From: Platanthera guangdongensis
Taxonomy: Eukaryota; Streptophyta; Magnoliopsida; Asparagales; Orchidaceae
Direction of reading: 5' to 3'
Assembly: GCA_039583875.1 (NCBI GenBank)
Contig: CM077158.1
Coordinates: forward strand, 125,671,900-125,735,899
DNA length: 64,000 nucleotides
Made by a program: the position numbers and the translations under genes. This document shows positions 32,640-45,510 of the stretch, one piece after another (within the stretch, counting starts at the first letter, position 1; every line of letters begins with the position of its first letter). The notes under the pieces were generated by a model. The model saw only the letters and a list, made by a program, of their open reading frames with translations, searched no databases and had not been told where the DNA came from.

Positions 32640-33600
32640 CAAAATCTCGATACCCCCGTCTTCTTCTTCTGCGCAGGGAAAGGGCTGCGCTGCTCGCCGC
32701 GATTTCTTCCTCTGCGACTCCCGTTCTTCTTCCCCTGCGGCTATCCCTCCTCCCGCGACTCCCGCGCGTCTTCTCCCGCTGCGACATACTCCTCCTCACG
32801 CTGTCCAAGAGTTCCGTCGCCGTCTCTTCTCTTTCTCAGATCTGCAGAAGCACGGGTTAGTGAACACAAAAGAGGGAAAAAAAGTCTTAAAAGAGTTTCA
32901 ATGGCGTCCAGTACTCCCGAGGTTGCGCTAAACAGCGACACCGAGAAATACGGTGGGTACGGCGCCGGCGCGAGGCGGTCGCCCAGCTTCTCCGGCGTGG
33001 ATTTCGGGAAACTCTTCCTCACCGGCTCCTCCGCAGCTCTTCCTTGGTAGCATCTCTGCGGCAGCTCCTTTTCACCACCGCCTTCTTCGAGGTTTTGCTT
33101 CCAACCCATTGCTAAACTCTATTCCCACAGTCTTCTTCTGTTGGGTTCTAATCTCATACCTTAGCAATTTCTTGCTTCATCCAAGTCTCTGCTTCAAGCT
33201 TTCCATTTAATTATGTTCATCTACTTTTTGTCTTTCCTCCAACCCTCTGATTTGGTTGAGAAACTCCATTGGCGAACTCCTCTCCGCAAGAAACTCCATC
33301 AGCGAGCTCCTACCTACAAAGAACTCCATCCACGACCCAATTAACTCTTCCCGTTCACTTCTCTTGCGGACACTACACTCTTCCCGTTTTCTTCCGCTGC
33401 GAAGGTGCACTTCGCTAAAAGTGTCCGTAGGTACACTTCCTTGCATTCTTCCATTTTGAACAAACCTCCATTCACGCATATCTTTCTTCCTTTTTCTCCA
33501 AATCCCCATTCAGCAGAACGCTCTACCTCTCAGCTATTTGCAGCAGAAGCCACTGCATACGCCTCTCTCCCTCCAAGTTCACTATAATCAAGAGTATATT
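32640..33600 (+). pseudogene. Exon-like captured sequence, gene not recognised
   Basis: C/T-rich sequence resembling a plant 5' untranslated region leads to ATG at 32901. It opens 49 codons (MASSTPEVALNSDTEKYGG and so on, with GYGAGARRSPSFSGVDFGK) ending at TAG 33048-33050. Base composition and codon use (GCC, GGC, TCC) are unlike the surrounding AT-rich DNA and look like a captured host first exon. The stretch to 33600 is C/T-rich with splice-like TTCCCACAG and no long frame. I do not recognise the source gene. Confidence 0.35.
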
Positions 33601-33668
33601 TTTTTAGTTGAACAGAGTTTGAGATTGGAATGAATCTCAAAGATGTATATTTTTCTGTCATTTCAATT

Positions 33669-36600
33669 ATTTTTTATTGTTTATTTTTTTCACTTTATCA
33701 TTATTGTGAAATATGATTACTTCAAATTTAATTATGTTATGATATGGGTTACTATTATAAAGCTTCCAAGTCTCAACTGATTTCAATTTTTTATTTCATT
33801 TTCTCTCAACTAATAGGAAGAGAGCTTTTTAAAACAAAAATCACCAATAAAAATGATTTTTTTTGTGGGACAAAGTTTGAGAATAGACTGAATCTCAAAG
33901 AGGTACTTCTATCATTTCATTTATTTTTTTATTGATGTTTTTTGTTTCAGACATTTGTTGAGAAATGTAATTACTTCAAATTTAATTGTGTTCTGATATG
34001 AGGTTACCATTATAAAGTTGACATCCTTTGAACAATTCAATTCATTATTTATGTTTCTCTTTCAGTGGGCTGTTGCGCCTGATTTGGTTGAGGTTAAGGT
34101 CCTTCCATCAAATCTGAATTAGTTTACATGTATTTTAGTTGTTATTTATACATAAAAACAGACTATAGCCAGAATTTCGCTTTCATATTTCAGATTTCAG
34201 TTTGTCACAGAAGGATTGTGGGTCAAGCTCTCAAGCAGACATTTGAGAAGCAGTCCCATTCCAGTTTTCCAGCAATTTTTTCGACCAACTGCATTCAAGT
34301 TGATTCTCAAGCTTAAACATTGTGCAGTGATGCTAGAAATTACTAATTCAGATTTTATTTTTTGTATTTCTTATTTCTGTTTTATATTCTTTTACCAGAC
34401 AATTAATTACTTCAAATTTAATTGTGTTCTGATATGAGGTTACCATTATAAAGTTGACATCCTTTGAACAATTCAATTCATTATTTATGTTTCTCTTTCA
34501 GTGGACCGTTGCGCCTGATTTGGTTGAGGTTAAGGTCCTTCCATCAAATCTGAATTATTTTACATGTATTTTAGTTGTTATCTATACATAAAAACAGACT
34601 ATAACCAGAATTTCGCTTTCATATTTCAGATTTCAGTTTGTCACAGAAGGACTGTGGGTCAAGCTCTCAAGCAGACATCTGAGAAGTAGTCCCATTCCAG
34701 TTTTCCAGCAATTTTTTCGACCAACTGCATTCAGGTTGATTCTCAAGCTTAAATATTGTGCAGTGATGCTAGAAATTACTAATTCAGATTTTAGTTTTTG
34801 TATTTCTTATTTCTATTTTATATTCTTTTACCAGACAAGATTTTTGCTACAACTACAGATAGATTACTCAACTTTTTCGCAAGCTTCCTCGACAACAAAA
34901 CCTAAATATCTATGACTCCTCGGCAGTGCCTATTGGACAATAGCGGGGTTAGTGTTTATTCAGCGTTTTGCTTTTAAAATCAACCAGCACCTCTTCAATT
35001 TTGTTTAGCTGTGATTCCTCTAAGACAGCATTGCATATAATGAATGAGTTATAGGTTGCTGATTGGGTCTTTGATTCCTTGGACTGCAAAGATGATTAGT
35101 CTTTGCTTCCTTCATATTTTTGTGTGCAATGATCATATTTCTGATTTCAGTTTCCCATTTTTGCGCTCTGCTCTCCTCCGTCTTACCGCTCTCCATCGGT
35201 AACTCCTCCCTCTTTGCCCACGACAACGCCGACGCCATCGCCGACACCAACGCCGACACCGACGCGGACGCCGACCGTGATCCATACTGTGACGACGTCT
35301 GACCACCGTGGCTACTCATCATTCGATTACAGGTTTTCCCTCTTCTTCCATCTCCCTTAACTCCTCCTACCATGGGTGCTCTTTGTTCGATTTCAGATTA
35401 CAACTTCTATTCTCTATCAGTCTTTCATTCTTAGGTACTCTATATTCCAGGGTAAGGGCACCATTTCCTCTATCCTCAGTTCTCTGACACCTCAACATGC
35501 ATCCTCTGCAATTTAGGGCTTCACTTCTCCGCCCAAATCATTTCCAGGTTATCATTTCTCCTTCTCAAGCATTTTTTATTGTTTATTTTTTTCACTTTAT
35601 CATTATTGTGAAATATGATTACTTCAAATTTAATTATGTTATGATATGGGTTACGATTATAAAGCTTCCAAGTCTCAACTGATTTCAGTTTTTTATTTTA
35701 TTTTCTCTCAACTAATAGGAAGAGAGCTTTTTAAAACAAAAATCACCAATAAAAATGATTTTTTTTGTGGGACAAAGTTTGAGAATAGACTGAATCTCAA
35801 AGAGGTACTTCTATCATTTCATTTATTTTTTTATTGATGTTTTTTGTTTCAGACATTTGTTGAGAAATGTAATTACTTCAAATTTAATTGTGTTCTGATA
35901 TGAGGTTACCATTATAAAGTTGACATCCTTTGAACAATTCAATTCATTATTTATGTTTCTCTTTCAGTGGGCCGTTGCGCCTGATTTGGTTGAGGTTAAG
36001 GTCCTTCCATCAAATCTGAATTATTTTACATGTATTTTAGTTGTTATTTATACATAAAAACAGACTATAGCCAGAATTTCGCTTTCATATTTCAGATTTC
36101 AGTTTGTCACAGAAGGACTGTGGGTCAAGCTCTCAAGCAGACATCTGAGAAGCAGTCCCATTCCAGTTTTCCAGCAATTTTTTCGACCAACTGCATTCAA
36201 GTTGATTCTCAAGCTTAAACATTGTGCAGTGATGCTAGAAATTACTAATTCAGATTTTATTTTTTGTATTTCTTATTTCTGTTTTATATTCTTTTACCAG
36301 ACAATTAATTACTTCAAATTTAATTGTGTTCTGATATGAGGTTACCATTATAAAGTTGACATCCTTTGAACAATTCAATTCATTATTTATGTTTCTCTTT
36401 CAGTGGACCGTTGCGCCTGATTTGGTTGAGGTTAAGGTCCTTCCATCAAATCTGAATTATTTTACATGTATTTTAGTTGTTATCTATACATAAAAACAGA
36501 CTATAACCAGAATTTCGCTTTCATATTTCAGATTTCAGTTTGTCACAGGACTGTGGGTCAAGCTCTCAAGCAGACATCTGAGAAGCAGTCCCATTCCAGT

Positions 36601-37469
36601 TTTCCAGCAATTTTTTCGACCAACTGCATTCAGGTTGATTCTCAAGCTTAAATATTGTGCAGTGATGCTAGAAATTACTAATTCAGATTTTAGTTTTTGT
36701 ATTTCTTATTTCTGTTTTATATTCTTTTACCAGACAAGCTTTTTGCTACAACTACAGATAGATTACTCAAATTTTTCGCAAGCTTCCTCGACAACAAAAC
36801 CTAAATATCTACGACTCCTCGGCAGTGCCTATTGGACAATAGCGGGGTTAGTGTTTATTCAGCGTTTTGCTTTTAAAATCTACCAGCACCTCTTCAATTT
36901 TGTTTAGCTGTGATTCCTCTAAGACAGCATTGCATATAATGAATGAGTTATAGGTTGCTGATTGGGTCTTTGATTCCTTGGACTGCAAAGATGATTAGTC
37001 TTTGCTTCCTTCATATTTTTGTGTGCAATGATCATATTTCTGATTTCAGTTTCCCATTTTTGCGCTCTGCTCTCCTCCGTCTTACCGCTCTCCATCGGTA
37101 ACTCCTCCCTCTTTGCCCACGACAACGCCGACGCCATCGCCGACACCAACGCCGACACCGACGCGGATGCCGACCGTGATCGATACTGTGACGACGTCTG
37201 ACCACTGTGGCTACTCATCATTCGATTACAGGTTTTCCCTCTTCTTCCTTCTCCCTTAACTCCTCCTACCGTGGGTGCTCTTTGTTCGATTTTAGATTAC
37301 AACTTCTATTCTCTATCAGTCTTTCATTCTTAGGTACTCTATATTCCAGGGTAAGGGCACCATTTCCTCTATCCTCAGTTCTCTGACACCTCAACATGCA
37401 TCCTCTGCAATTTAGGGCTTCACTTCTCCGCCCAAATCATTTCCAGGTTATCATTTCTCCTTCTCAAGC
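33669..37469. repeat. Tandem 1.9-kb duplication with nested 436-bp repeats
   Basis: Block 1 (33669-35570) and block 2 (35571-37469) are near-identical. Inside each, a 436-bp unit (from AATTACTTCAAATTTAATTG) occurs twice, at about 33970 and 34406 in block 1 and about 35872 and 36308 in block 2. Each unit has splice-like TTTCTCTTTCAG followed by coding-like TGGGC(T/C)GTTGCGCCTGATTTGGTTGAGG. Short open frames around these points differ only by small changes and have no known family. They look like captured intron-exon pieces that were amplified, not working genes. Confidence 0.85.
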
Positions 37470-37614
37470 TTTGCATCATTTCTGTATATCATTTATGTTT
37501 CTCAAACTTTTCATTTTCTATATATCATTTCGAGTTCAGTTGGTCTTTTTGTACACCACTTTTGTTGTCATTTTTGAGAACGGACATCTTATGATTTTTT
37601 AGCTTCTTAATTTA

Positions 37615-37900
37615 GCTATGTCATATGTTAATATTTCTTAATTTAGCTCGAAAGGGAGTGCAACCGACGCGAATGTGAGCGTAGCTCGCCATCCCCGTCC
37701 GGGTTTTGTCGCATCTTGATGCAGATGCAACCTACATCGATGCGGGCGCAACGCGCAACAACCCGTCATGGGCGGGCAGCCCGCCGGGTGCGAGCGAAGC
37801 CCGCCTTCGCTGGCCGGGTACTGTGGAAAGCATGACTTTGACTGTAAAGGTGATTCTTTTTAGGGATGGCTCAAATGATTCTTCCTAGGGGGATCACCTC
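37615..37900 (+). other. GC-rich unexplained segment in the Helitron-like element
   Basis: It is rich in CGAGCG, GCGGGC and GGGCGGGCAGCCCGCC, unlike its AT-rich neighbours, with one 60-codon open frame and no recognised similarity. Sequence from 37900 to 38185 is AT-rich and holds nothing I can name. Confidence 0.4.
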
Positions 37901-38185
37901 CACCTTGAAACATGTCATAAGGTTTTAAAACCAGATCAAACATTGAACTGCTGGAACGAAAAATCCAAGGCACATGCAAACAACATATTCAGTGTTCTTT
38001 ACTTTTAGTTGTGACTTCCATTGCTCACAAAATTTGACAAATAATTTGGGAAATATTTATACGTGTTTCCTTTATATGCTCCTTCAACAACTTCATCATT
38101 ATAGTCCTTAGATGGCATATGCTTTTTCCAAGTCTAAATTGTGCAGCTTCAACCCATTACTCATAGCTCTTCGTCATTGCATTCA

Positions 38186-38950
38186 ATGTCGGCGCCCACA
38201 ACTAATGTCACCACCCACAACCAATGTCGCCGCCCACGACCAATGTCGCTGCCCCCGACCAATGTCGCAGGCCCCGATGTTGAGGCCAATTTTTGGCTTC
38301 AACACCAGAACAATGTCGCCACCCCCGATCAATGTCATCTCTCCCGACTAATGTCTCCGCCTCCAATCAATGCCGCTGCCCACGACTAATGTCGCCCCCA
38401 CGAACAATGTAGTCGTCCACGAACAAAGTCGCCCCAGGACCAATATCGCCGTCCACGACCGATGCCCCCCCAACCCCTCCCATGACCAATGTCACCACCC
38501 ACGTCCAATGTTGCCGCCCACAACCAATGTCATCGACCACGATCAATGTCGCCGCCCCCGACCAATGTCTTCATCCCTGACCAATGTCCCCTTCCCACGA
38601 TAAATGATGCCCCACGACAAATGTCGCCCCCATGATAAATGTCGACCCCACAACAAATGTCGCCCCCCTGACAAATGTCGCCCCCATGACAAATGTTGCC
38701 TCTACGACAAATGTTGCCCCCACGACAAATGTCGCCCCTATGATAAATGTCGCCTTCATGACAAATGTCGTACCCACGACCAATGTTTCTGCCTCTGCCA
38801 AATGTATCACCCTCGACAAATGTCGCACCCTCGACAAATGTCGCACCCTCGATAAATGTCGCACCCTCGACAAATGCCGCACACTCGACAAATGTCGCAC
38901 CCTCGACAAATGGCGCACCGTTGACAAATGTCGCACCTACGATAAATGTT
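38186..38950. repeat. 18-19 bp minisatellite, core AATGTCG
   Basis: About 40 degenerate units occur: 19-bp units of the type ACCAATGTCGCCGCCCACG at first, then 18-bp units such as ACAAATGTCGCCCCCATG, and a late sub-array ACAAATGTCGCACCCTCG. Open frames on both strands here (TNVAPTTNVA, RHLSRVRHLS) follow from the 18-bp period and are not genes. Confidence 0.93.
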
Positions 38951-38954
38951 GCCC

Positions 38955-38983
38955 GCACGGGGTCCCCCGTGCACGACTGCTTG
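38955..38983 (+). other. Helitron-like 3' terminal hairpin and end
   Basis: GCACGGGG and CCCCGTGC (38955-38962, 38965-38972) form a perfect 8-bp stem with a TC loop. ACGACTGCTTG follows, and the next base is the T of the split microsatellite. Confidence 0.7.
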
Positions 38984-39067
38984 TATATATATATATATAC
39001 AGGCTTTGTTTACACAAGAACAAGGTTTGAAAACAAATTGCAGAAAGAAATGAAACAAAAATAAAGA

Positions 39068-41915
39068 TTACTTCTTCTTCTTTTGCATAGATTTGTCTTC
39101 TGTTGACTTCTCTCCTGGCTTTTTCAATATGATTTCTCTGTTTGGATTTGAAGCCTCTATCTAGGTCATGGTCATGTCAGCTGCCCCAATGATCTTCAAT
39201 GATGTAGCCCTGGGAACAACTGCTTCTGAATGGAGCTTCATATAATCATCAACATTGAAAAGTTTGTTGCCTTTGTCAAACCTTTTTAATTCTTCTTTTT
39301 TGTACTTTGACATAGTTGTTAAACCTGATGTGTCTTTTCCTTCAGCCTTTGCTTTATTGATCAAAGATAGTCCAATTAGTTCCTGGTACCTAGCCATTCT
39401 TGTAGTATTTGCAGTTTCAGGATCTTCAAATGGAATTGGAGGAGAGTATGGCCTTTTAGGACTGTCAGCTTTTTGTACTTCAGATATTTGTTGCTGCTGC
39501 TGTTGATGTTGTTGTTGATGTTGATTTCCTAAGGATGGTTGCCTCTACTGGCTACTTCCAGAGGATCTCCCTGACTGTCTCTGATAGGTTTGCATGGGGG
39601 CAGATCTCTGAGAGCTAGAAGAGCCAGTGGCACCAGCTGCTGGAGGAGGATCCTTCCTGTATCTGTGAACTGGAGGAGGAGAGTATCTCCTACTTCTCTT
39701 CCTATCCTTCTGCTGGTTCTTGGATAACCACATCCATGCAGGCATTTCCTTGTAAGGAGCAACATTGTGCAGAATGTAATAAGGAGTGTCAGCAGTGGGA
39801 TTGGGTTTAGGAGCTGGAGGAGGATGAGCCTTCCTTTTCTCTGTCAGCATTTTCTTTTTCTTCTTTACAGCATCTTCATCCGAATCATCATCATCATCTT
39901 CTTCACTATCAGAACCCTTACGGTTATCATAAAGAGCATCCAAAGCTTTCAAAGCTTTATCATCAATAACAACCTTTGCTGTAGAAGGGGCAGAAGTTGA
40001 GGTTTCAGGAACTGGAATTTCAGCAACAGGTGAGGAGGAGTCTGTACAGGAATTATGAATGATGGGGACAGAGCTTTTAGCTGCTGCCTTATTCTTCTCT
40101 TCAATATCAGCCAGGATTAGCTTATCCAAATCAGCCATAGGAGAGTCATCCATGACAAAACTTGGGGCTGAGATATCTTCTAGAAGAACTTCTGAACTAG
40201 ATGCAGAGATTGAAGCTGAAGCTGGGATAGCAAAACTATCACAGAGTTGCTTAGCAACTGCTGGACTAGCTGGAGAAGTGTACGGCACAATAGCCAACTG
40301 TGTCTTAGTAAAATCTGCTGTAAGAGATTGCATATGTACAGTATCAAAATGTTACAGTAATTCTTGTAGATTAACTGTGGGATTGAGAGAAAAATCACCA
40401 ACAGGTTCAGCAGTATCCATGTCAGCAATATCCATATCTATATTAATAAAATTAACCAAATCAATTAACTCTGTATCTGTACAATCTGGAAATTTTTTGA
40501 AGCTGTATCTGCTGGGGAAGTTGTATCTGAATCTTGAGCTGCTGCTTCATCATCAGGCATCTCCCCCTGTTTGGGTTCAGTGGGGACTGAGGCCAGGCCC
40601 TGGACTGAGGAGGGGGAAGCAGAAAGGGCAGAAATTTGGGCAGACAAAGAATTAATAGAATTCACAAGAGGTGTAATGGCCTCTGTGATAAGTGATTTGA
40701 TGAGGGGAGTAAGAATGGTGAAGATAGATGATATGGTAGTTGAATCAAAGGAGGAATGGGAAGAGGATGTTGCATTATGTGTGGAGGAGGGAGCAACTAA
40801 GGATGGAATGGAGGGTGGAATAGCAGATATATGATGAGTGGATGGTGATGAAGATTGAATGGTGGCATCTGGCATGACAGTGTCTGTGGGTAGGGTGGAA
40901 GATGGAATGGAGAACAAATGAGGGGGAAGTGGAGACTGAGGAGGTGTAAGAATATGTGTGTCATGAGGTGAAGCTGGAGGTGTTGATTGTTGATTAGCTT
41001 GAAGAGGGGAAGATGGAGATGGGATGTTGGTGACATCCAGTGGTGGAGATGGAGGAGGAGTAGGCACATGAGGAGGCTGCTTAGCTGGAAGGGGTGCTGG
41101 AGGAGATGGTGGAGGGGGAGGGACCTCCTCAGCAGGTGACGGAGTGGCTTTAACAGCCCTGGTGCCTTCTGAAGCAGGGATGGAAGAAGAGGAATCCTTG
41201 GATGGCTTGGAGATCATCCTCTCCCATCTGCCAAACAGAGCGCAAGTGAGGCGCTTGGTGCCATTGATGAAGATGGTCGGGGAGACCATGAGTTCACGAG
41301 CCTTTTCCTTGAGGAAGATCCCCAAGATTCTTCCAAAAAAACCTCTTTCTTGCTGATTTTCTTCTTTATCAACTCAAAAAAAATCTTGCTCCAATCCAGG
41401 GGACGCTTATTCACCATCGCACACATGATAAGGAATTGATGTCGGGTAATGTAATCATGTGCAATGTGCTTGCCCATCAGTATTTTTAACACAATATCTG
41501 CCAGGAACTGATAGGCGGCAGACAATTGTTTCTTTAACAACTTGTTAGGGTTGCTTCCAGAAAACCCCATCAACTTCAGCATCGAACTGTATTCTTCAGA
41601 ATCCATTTCCATATCATCTTCTCTATTTACCAAACCAAAAATCTCAGAGAGAATGACAGGAGATAGGGAAACAGCAGTACTCCCGATAGTTCCTGTCAAT
41701 GTATCATCCTCAGAAGCAGTAGACGTGTATACCCATTCTCGAATCTCAGTCGCATGTAGTTTAATCCTTCTGGTCATGAAATCTTTGAGACCAAGTTCCT
41801 CTAATAGTTCCAGAATGTAGAGTAATATTGGGTCAGAGTGTTGGAATGAATCGAAGTCCATGTCAAAATCGGTGTCAAATTTCATGGCAGCCAAAGCTCC
41901 TGCTGGAATCGCCAT
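39068..41915 (-). pseudogene. C4 ORF3 (post-pol ORF of unknown function), frameshifted
   Basis: The likely start is ATG at 41915 (MAIPAGALAAMKFD). The N-terminal 200 or so residues include KLHATEIREWVYTS, HDYITRHQFLIMCAMV and RPLDWSKIFFELIKKK. The last pattern (H-D-x-I, F-x-I-M, D-W-S, F-E-x-I-K) recurs in C5 ORF3 and resembles proteins annotated as putative plant transposon protein. A frame change near 41300 leads to a Pro/Ser-rich middle (40465-41325), then a further break to an acidic and basic C-terminal part (39545-40333: DSEEDDDDDSDED, KKKKKMLTEKRKAHPPP), a Gln-rich stretch and a lysine-rich end at TAA 39068. No signal peptide or membrane segment is seen, so it is not envelope-like. Nuclear-type charge patterns suggest a DNA or RNA binder (inferred). 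Confidence 0.75.
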
Positions 41916-42039
41916 TGATGACCTGCAAGAAAGATAGAGAAAACGGCGATCAAGAGAAAGAGAACTGAAAGCTCGGGACGGAGGTCGAAGAAAACCTAGA
42001 TATAAGATTTTCAGAATATGAATCGACAATCTCCGTTCC

Positions 42040-42312
42040 ACGAAAAGGAAACAATTCTTCGAACTGAGCTCGACGAAATAAATTATAGACATATAATTCG
42101 TCGATCTAATCCAGAAGAATCGAAAACAGTTCGTCGAACTCCGTTCGACGAAATGTCTTCAGAAGTAAGGTTCGGTCGATCTCCGGTCGACGAAAGTTGT
42201 TTCCACACAGAGAATTCGTCGATCTCCGTTCGACGAGAATCTCTCAAACTTTCCCTAATTTGTCGAACTCCGTTCGACGAACTCTGGAAAATTCGTCAAA
42301 TGCAGACAGAAA
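42040..42312. repeat. TCGTCGA/TCGACGA inverted motifs between C4 pol and ORF3
   Basis: About a dozen copies of TTCGTCGA and TTCGACGA in alternating orientation occur in 270 bp, often as GTTCGTCGAACTCCG followed by GTTCGACGAA. It is the same motif family as the C4 LTR. This noncoding spacer would be the promoter-proximal or leader region of ORF3. Confidence 0.9.
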
Positions 42313-43610
42313 CTATTTTAACACTTCTCCATTAATCATTCCCAGTTGATTTATAAAGAACAGATGATTTTTCTCATCCAAGGTTTTGGTAAAAATGTCT
42401 GCTCTCTGTAAATCAGTAGGAATATAAATTAGGTTAATTTTCTTTTTGTCTACATTATCTCTAATGAAATGATGTCTTATTTCAATATGTTTAGTCCTAG
42501 AATGGTGAACTAGATTCTGTGCTATAGCAATAGCACTAGTATTATCACAAAATAATGTTGAATTATTTAAGTTGACACCATAGTCTAGGAGTTGGTTTTG
42601 TATCCATAACATTTGTGAACAGCAGCTGCCAGCAGCCATATATTCTGCTTCTGCATTTGATGTAGACATAGATGTTTGCTTTTTACAAAACTAGGAGACA
42701 AGTCTCATACCCAGGAACTGGCAAGTTCCAGAGGTACTCTTCCTATCCACTCTACATCCAGCATAGTCAGCATTTGAGTATCCTGTTAACTCAAACTCTG
42801 ACTGTGCAGGATACCAGAGTCCTAGATTTGGACAACTCTTTATATATCTCAAAATTCTTTTTAAGAAAATAAGGTGAGATTCTTTGGGGTTCACTTGGAA
42901 CCTAGCACAAAGGCATGTGGCAAACATGATATCAGGTCTGCTAGCTGTTAGGTATAATATGGATCCAACAATTGCCCTATAATGCTTCTGATCTACAGGT
43001 TTCCCTGCTGCATCAGAATCCACAACAGCATTTGTAGCCATAGGTGTTTTCATTCCTGAAGCATCACCCATCCCAAACTTCTTAATAAGCTCTTTAGCAT
43101 ACTTAGCTTGGGAGATTAAGATACCATCAGGGAGCTGCTTCACTTGGAGATCAAGGAAGTAGGAAAGCTCACCCATACTACTCATCTCAAATTTGGAATG
43201 CATGAGGTCAGCAAACCTCTTGCATAATTTGGGATCAGTAGACCCAAAGATGATGTCATCCACATATATTTGTACTAACAAAATTTGGTCCTTATGATGT
43301 CTAGTGAAAAGAGTTTTATTTATGGTTTCTCTTGTAAATTTATGCTCTAAAAGAAAGCATGCTAAGGTCTCATACCAAGCTCTTGGAGCTTGCTTTAAAC
43401 CATAGAGAGCTTTATGCAATTTAAATACAAAGGAGGGTTGAGTTAGAGAGATAAAACTTGGAGGTTGTTCTACATAAACCTCTTCTTGAAGAACTCCATT
43501 CAAGAATGCACTCTTGACATCCATTTAGAAAACTTTGAATCTCCTGTGAGCTGCATAGACAAGGAATATTCTTATGGCCTCTAACCTTGTAACAGGGGCA
43601 AGGTTTGGTC
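42313..43610 (-). pseudogene. pol: C4 reverse transcriptase (second part) and RNase H
   Basis: MDVKSAFLNGVLQEEVYVEQPP, KALYGLKQAPRAWYE and catalytic YVDDIIFGSTD (plus-strand 43255-43270) are intact, followed by LYLTASRPDIMFATCLCARFQ. RNase H has GYSNADYAGCRVDRKSTSGTCQFLG (Asn for the first catalytic Asp), STSNAEAEYMAAGSCC, FCDNTSAIAIAQNLVHHSRTKHIEIRHHFIRDNV and DIFTKTLDE. Stops replace conserved residues at 43525-43527 (CAA to TAA type) and about 42670 (TGG to TAG type). A frameshift near 43590-43610 separates it from the upstream part. Confidence 0.92.
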
Positions 43611-45485
43611 ATAGTCAATTCCTTCCTCTTGCCTATAGCCTTGAGCAACAAGCCTAGCCTTGTTCCCCACAATGTTCCCTTGACCATCTAGCTTGTTCCT
43701 GTAGACCCATTTGGTTCTAATAACTGGGTAGTTATGAGGTCTTAAAACCAAGTCCCAAACTCTACATCTCTCAAACTGATTTAGTTCCTCTTGCATTGCA
43801 ATGATCCAGTGGGGATCTTGCTCTGCTTCATGGATGGAGAGAGGTTCAATCTGAGAGAGAAAACAGGCTTGCATAAAGTCTTGGTTGAGTTGATACCTTG
43901 TCTGAACACCTGCTGAAATGTCTCCAATCACTTGAGATCTAGGGTGATCTCTGAGTGTGACAAGATCAGTTGGTGGAGTTTGTTGAGCAACAGCTTCTGT
44001 AATTAATTCCTCTTGAGGAATGGTACTAGCTGTTGAGGGAAATTCAACCACTTCCACTTTAATTTCTTCTTCACTGTCTTCAGCAACATGTGGAGAAGGA
44101 TGGGTTGAAACCTCTTGGGTAAGGTTTAGTCCATCCATAGACTCACACAGTTGTGGAACATGCAAGAAGCTATTGGTAGAAATCTCTTCCTCCTTATAAG
44201 ACATGTTAGCTTCATCAAAAGATACATGGACTGATTCTTCAATTTTAAGGGTGGATTTATTAAAAACCCTATAGGCCTTGCTTACTTTGGAGTATCCTAG
44301 AAAAATCCCTTCTTCAGCCTTAGCCTCAAACTTTCTAATGTATCTTTTGTTATTTGTATGAATGTAATATATGCAGCCAAAAACTTTAAAGTATGTGATT
44401 TTAGGTTTCTTCCCTTTAAGTAATTCATAGGGGGTCTTATTTTTTAGCTTATGTATAAGGCTTCTATTCAGGACATAGTTAGTAGTGTTTATAGCTTCTG
44501 CCCAAAAGGATAGAGGCATGTAAGCATCTGCCAATAATGTATTTGCAGATTCAATGAGTGTCCTATTTTTCCTTTCAGCTACCCCATTTTGTTGGGGAGT
44601 TCTAGGAGCTGAGAAGCATTGCCTGATACCTTCCTTCTCACAGAACTCATGCATAAGAAAAGACTCAAACTCTGTGCCTTGATCACTCCTGATCAATGCA
44701 ACATGAGTAGATAACTCAATTTGTATGGTCCTGAGAAAATCTGTAAGAACCTTGAATGTATCTGACTTAGCTCTCAGAAAGGCTACCCAACAGAATCTTG
44801 AGAAGTCATCAACAATCACTAAAATACAAGACTTCCCTCCTAGGCTTTGTACTGCAATGGGTCGAAATAGATCTACATGAAGCAAATACAATATCCTAGG
44901 TGAATCACTTTTATTAATGGATTTGAAAATAGTTTTAGTTTGCTTGCCTAATTGACAAGCCCTGCATAGGTTTTCCTTCTTGTAGGGGCCAGAAGGTAAA
45001 CCTCTAACCAGGTTATCTTTAGATAACCTAGCTATATACTTAAGGTTTACATGTCCGAACCTTTTATGCCACAACTCATTTTGGTTACTAGTGATATTGA
45101 GTAAACAAACATCAGTTTTGGCAGAAATAAAATATACTAGATATATGTTGCCTTGTCTAATTCCAATTAAAACAGTTTGGTTTTCATTATTAATAATAGA
45201 ACAAGAGGTAGAGTTAAACTGTACCTGATAACCTTCATCACATAATTGACTTATGGATATTAGGTTATGTTTAAGTCCTCTTACATATGTTACTTTCTTG
45301 AAAGTGACTGTCCCAATCTTAACTGCTTTATATCCTTCTGACTGGCCACTCTTTGAATCACCAAAGATCACCTTTGGTCCTAGCTTGGACTTGTAATTGG
45401 ATAAATTGTCCTTGCTGCCTGTCATGTGCTTGGAGCAACCACTATCCAAGTACCAGGTCTGACTCACCCTTGGACAGCTCTTCAC
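43581..45485 (-). pseudogene. pol: C4 protease, integrase and first part of RT
   Basis: This is a 634-codon open frame. Protease motif WYLDSGCSKHMTG has its catalytic Asp at residue 14. Integrase zinc site is H140-KRFG-H145 with C174 and C177. The DDE triad is D204 (HVDLF), D268 (RSDQGTEF) and E304 (GVAERKNR), all present. The end of integrase (KTPYELLKGKKP, GIFLGYSKVSKAYRVFN), the linker, and RT blocks [23 protein letters not shown] and NKARLVAQGYRQEEGIDYDQT follow. The frame is lost just after DQT. This is the most intact coding segment in the window. Confidence 0.93.
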
Positions 45486-45510
45486 ATGTACCTGTAATGA
45501 AAAACAAAAC

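Noticed and set aside
34128..36907. Repeated 60-90 codon frames (MYFSCYLYIKTDY and similar) as genes
   Set aside because: AT-rich, differing by frame-breaking indels between copies, with no family match. They are part of the tandem duplication.
38530..39064. Open frames on both strands with TNVAP or RHLSR repeats
   Set aside because: The 18-bp minisatellite period is a multiple of three, so it stays open in all frames.
39068..42092. ORF3 as an envelope protein
   Set aside because: No signal peptide, membrane segment or glycoprotein-like cysteine pattern. It is charged and Pro/Ser/Gln-rich.
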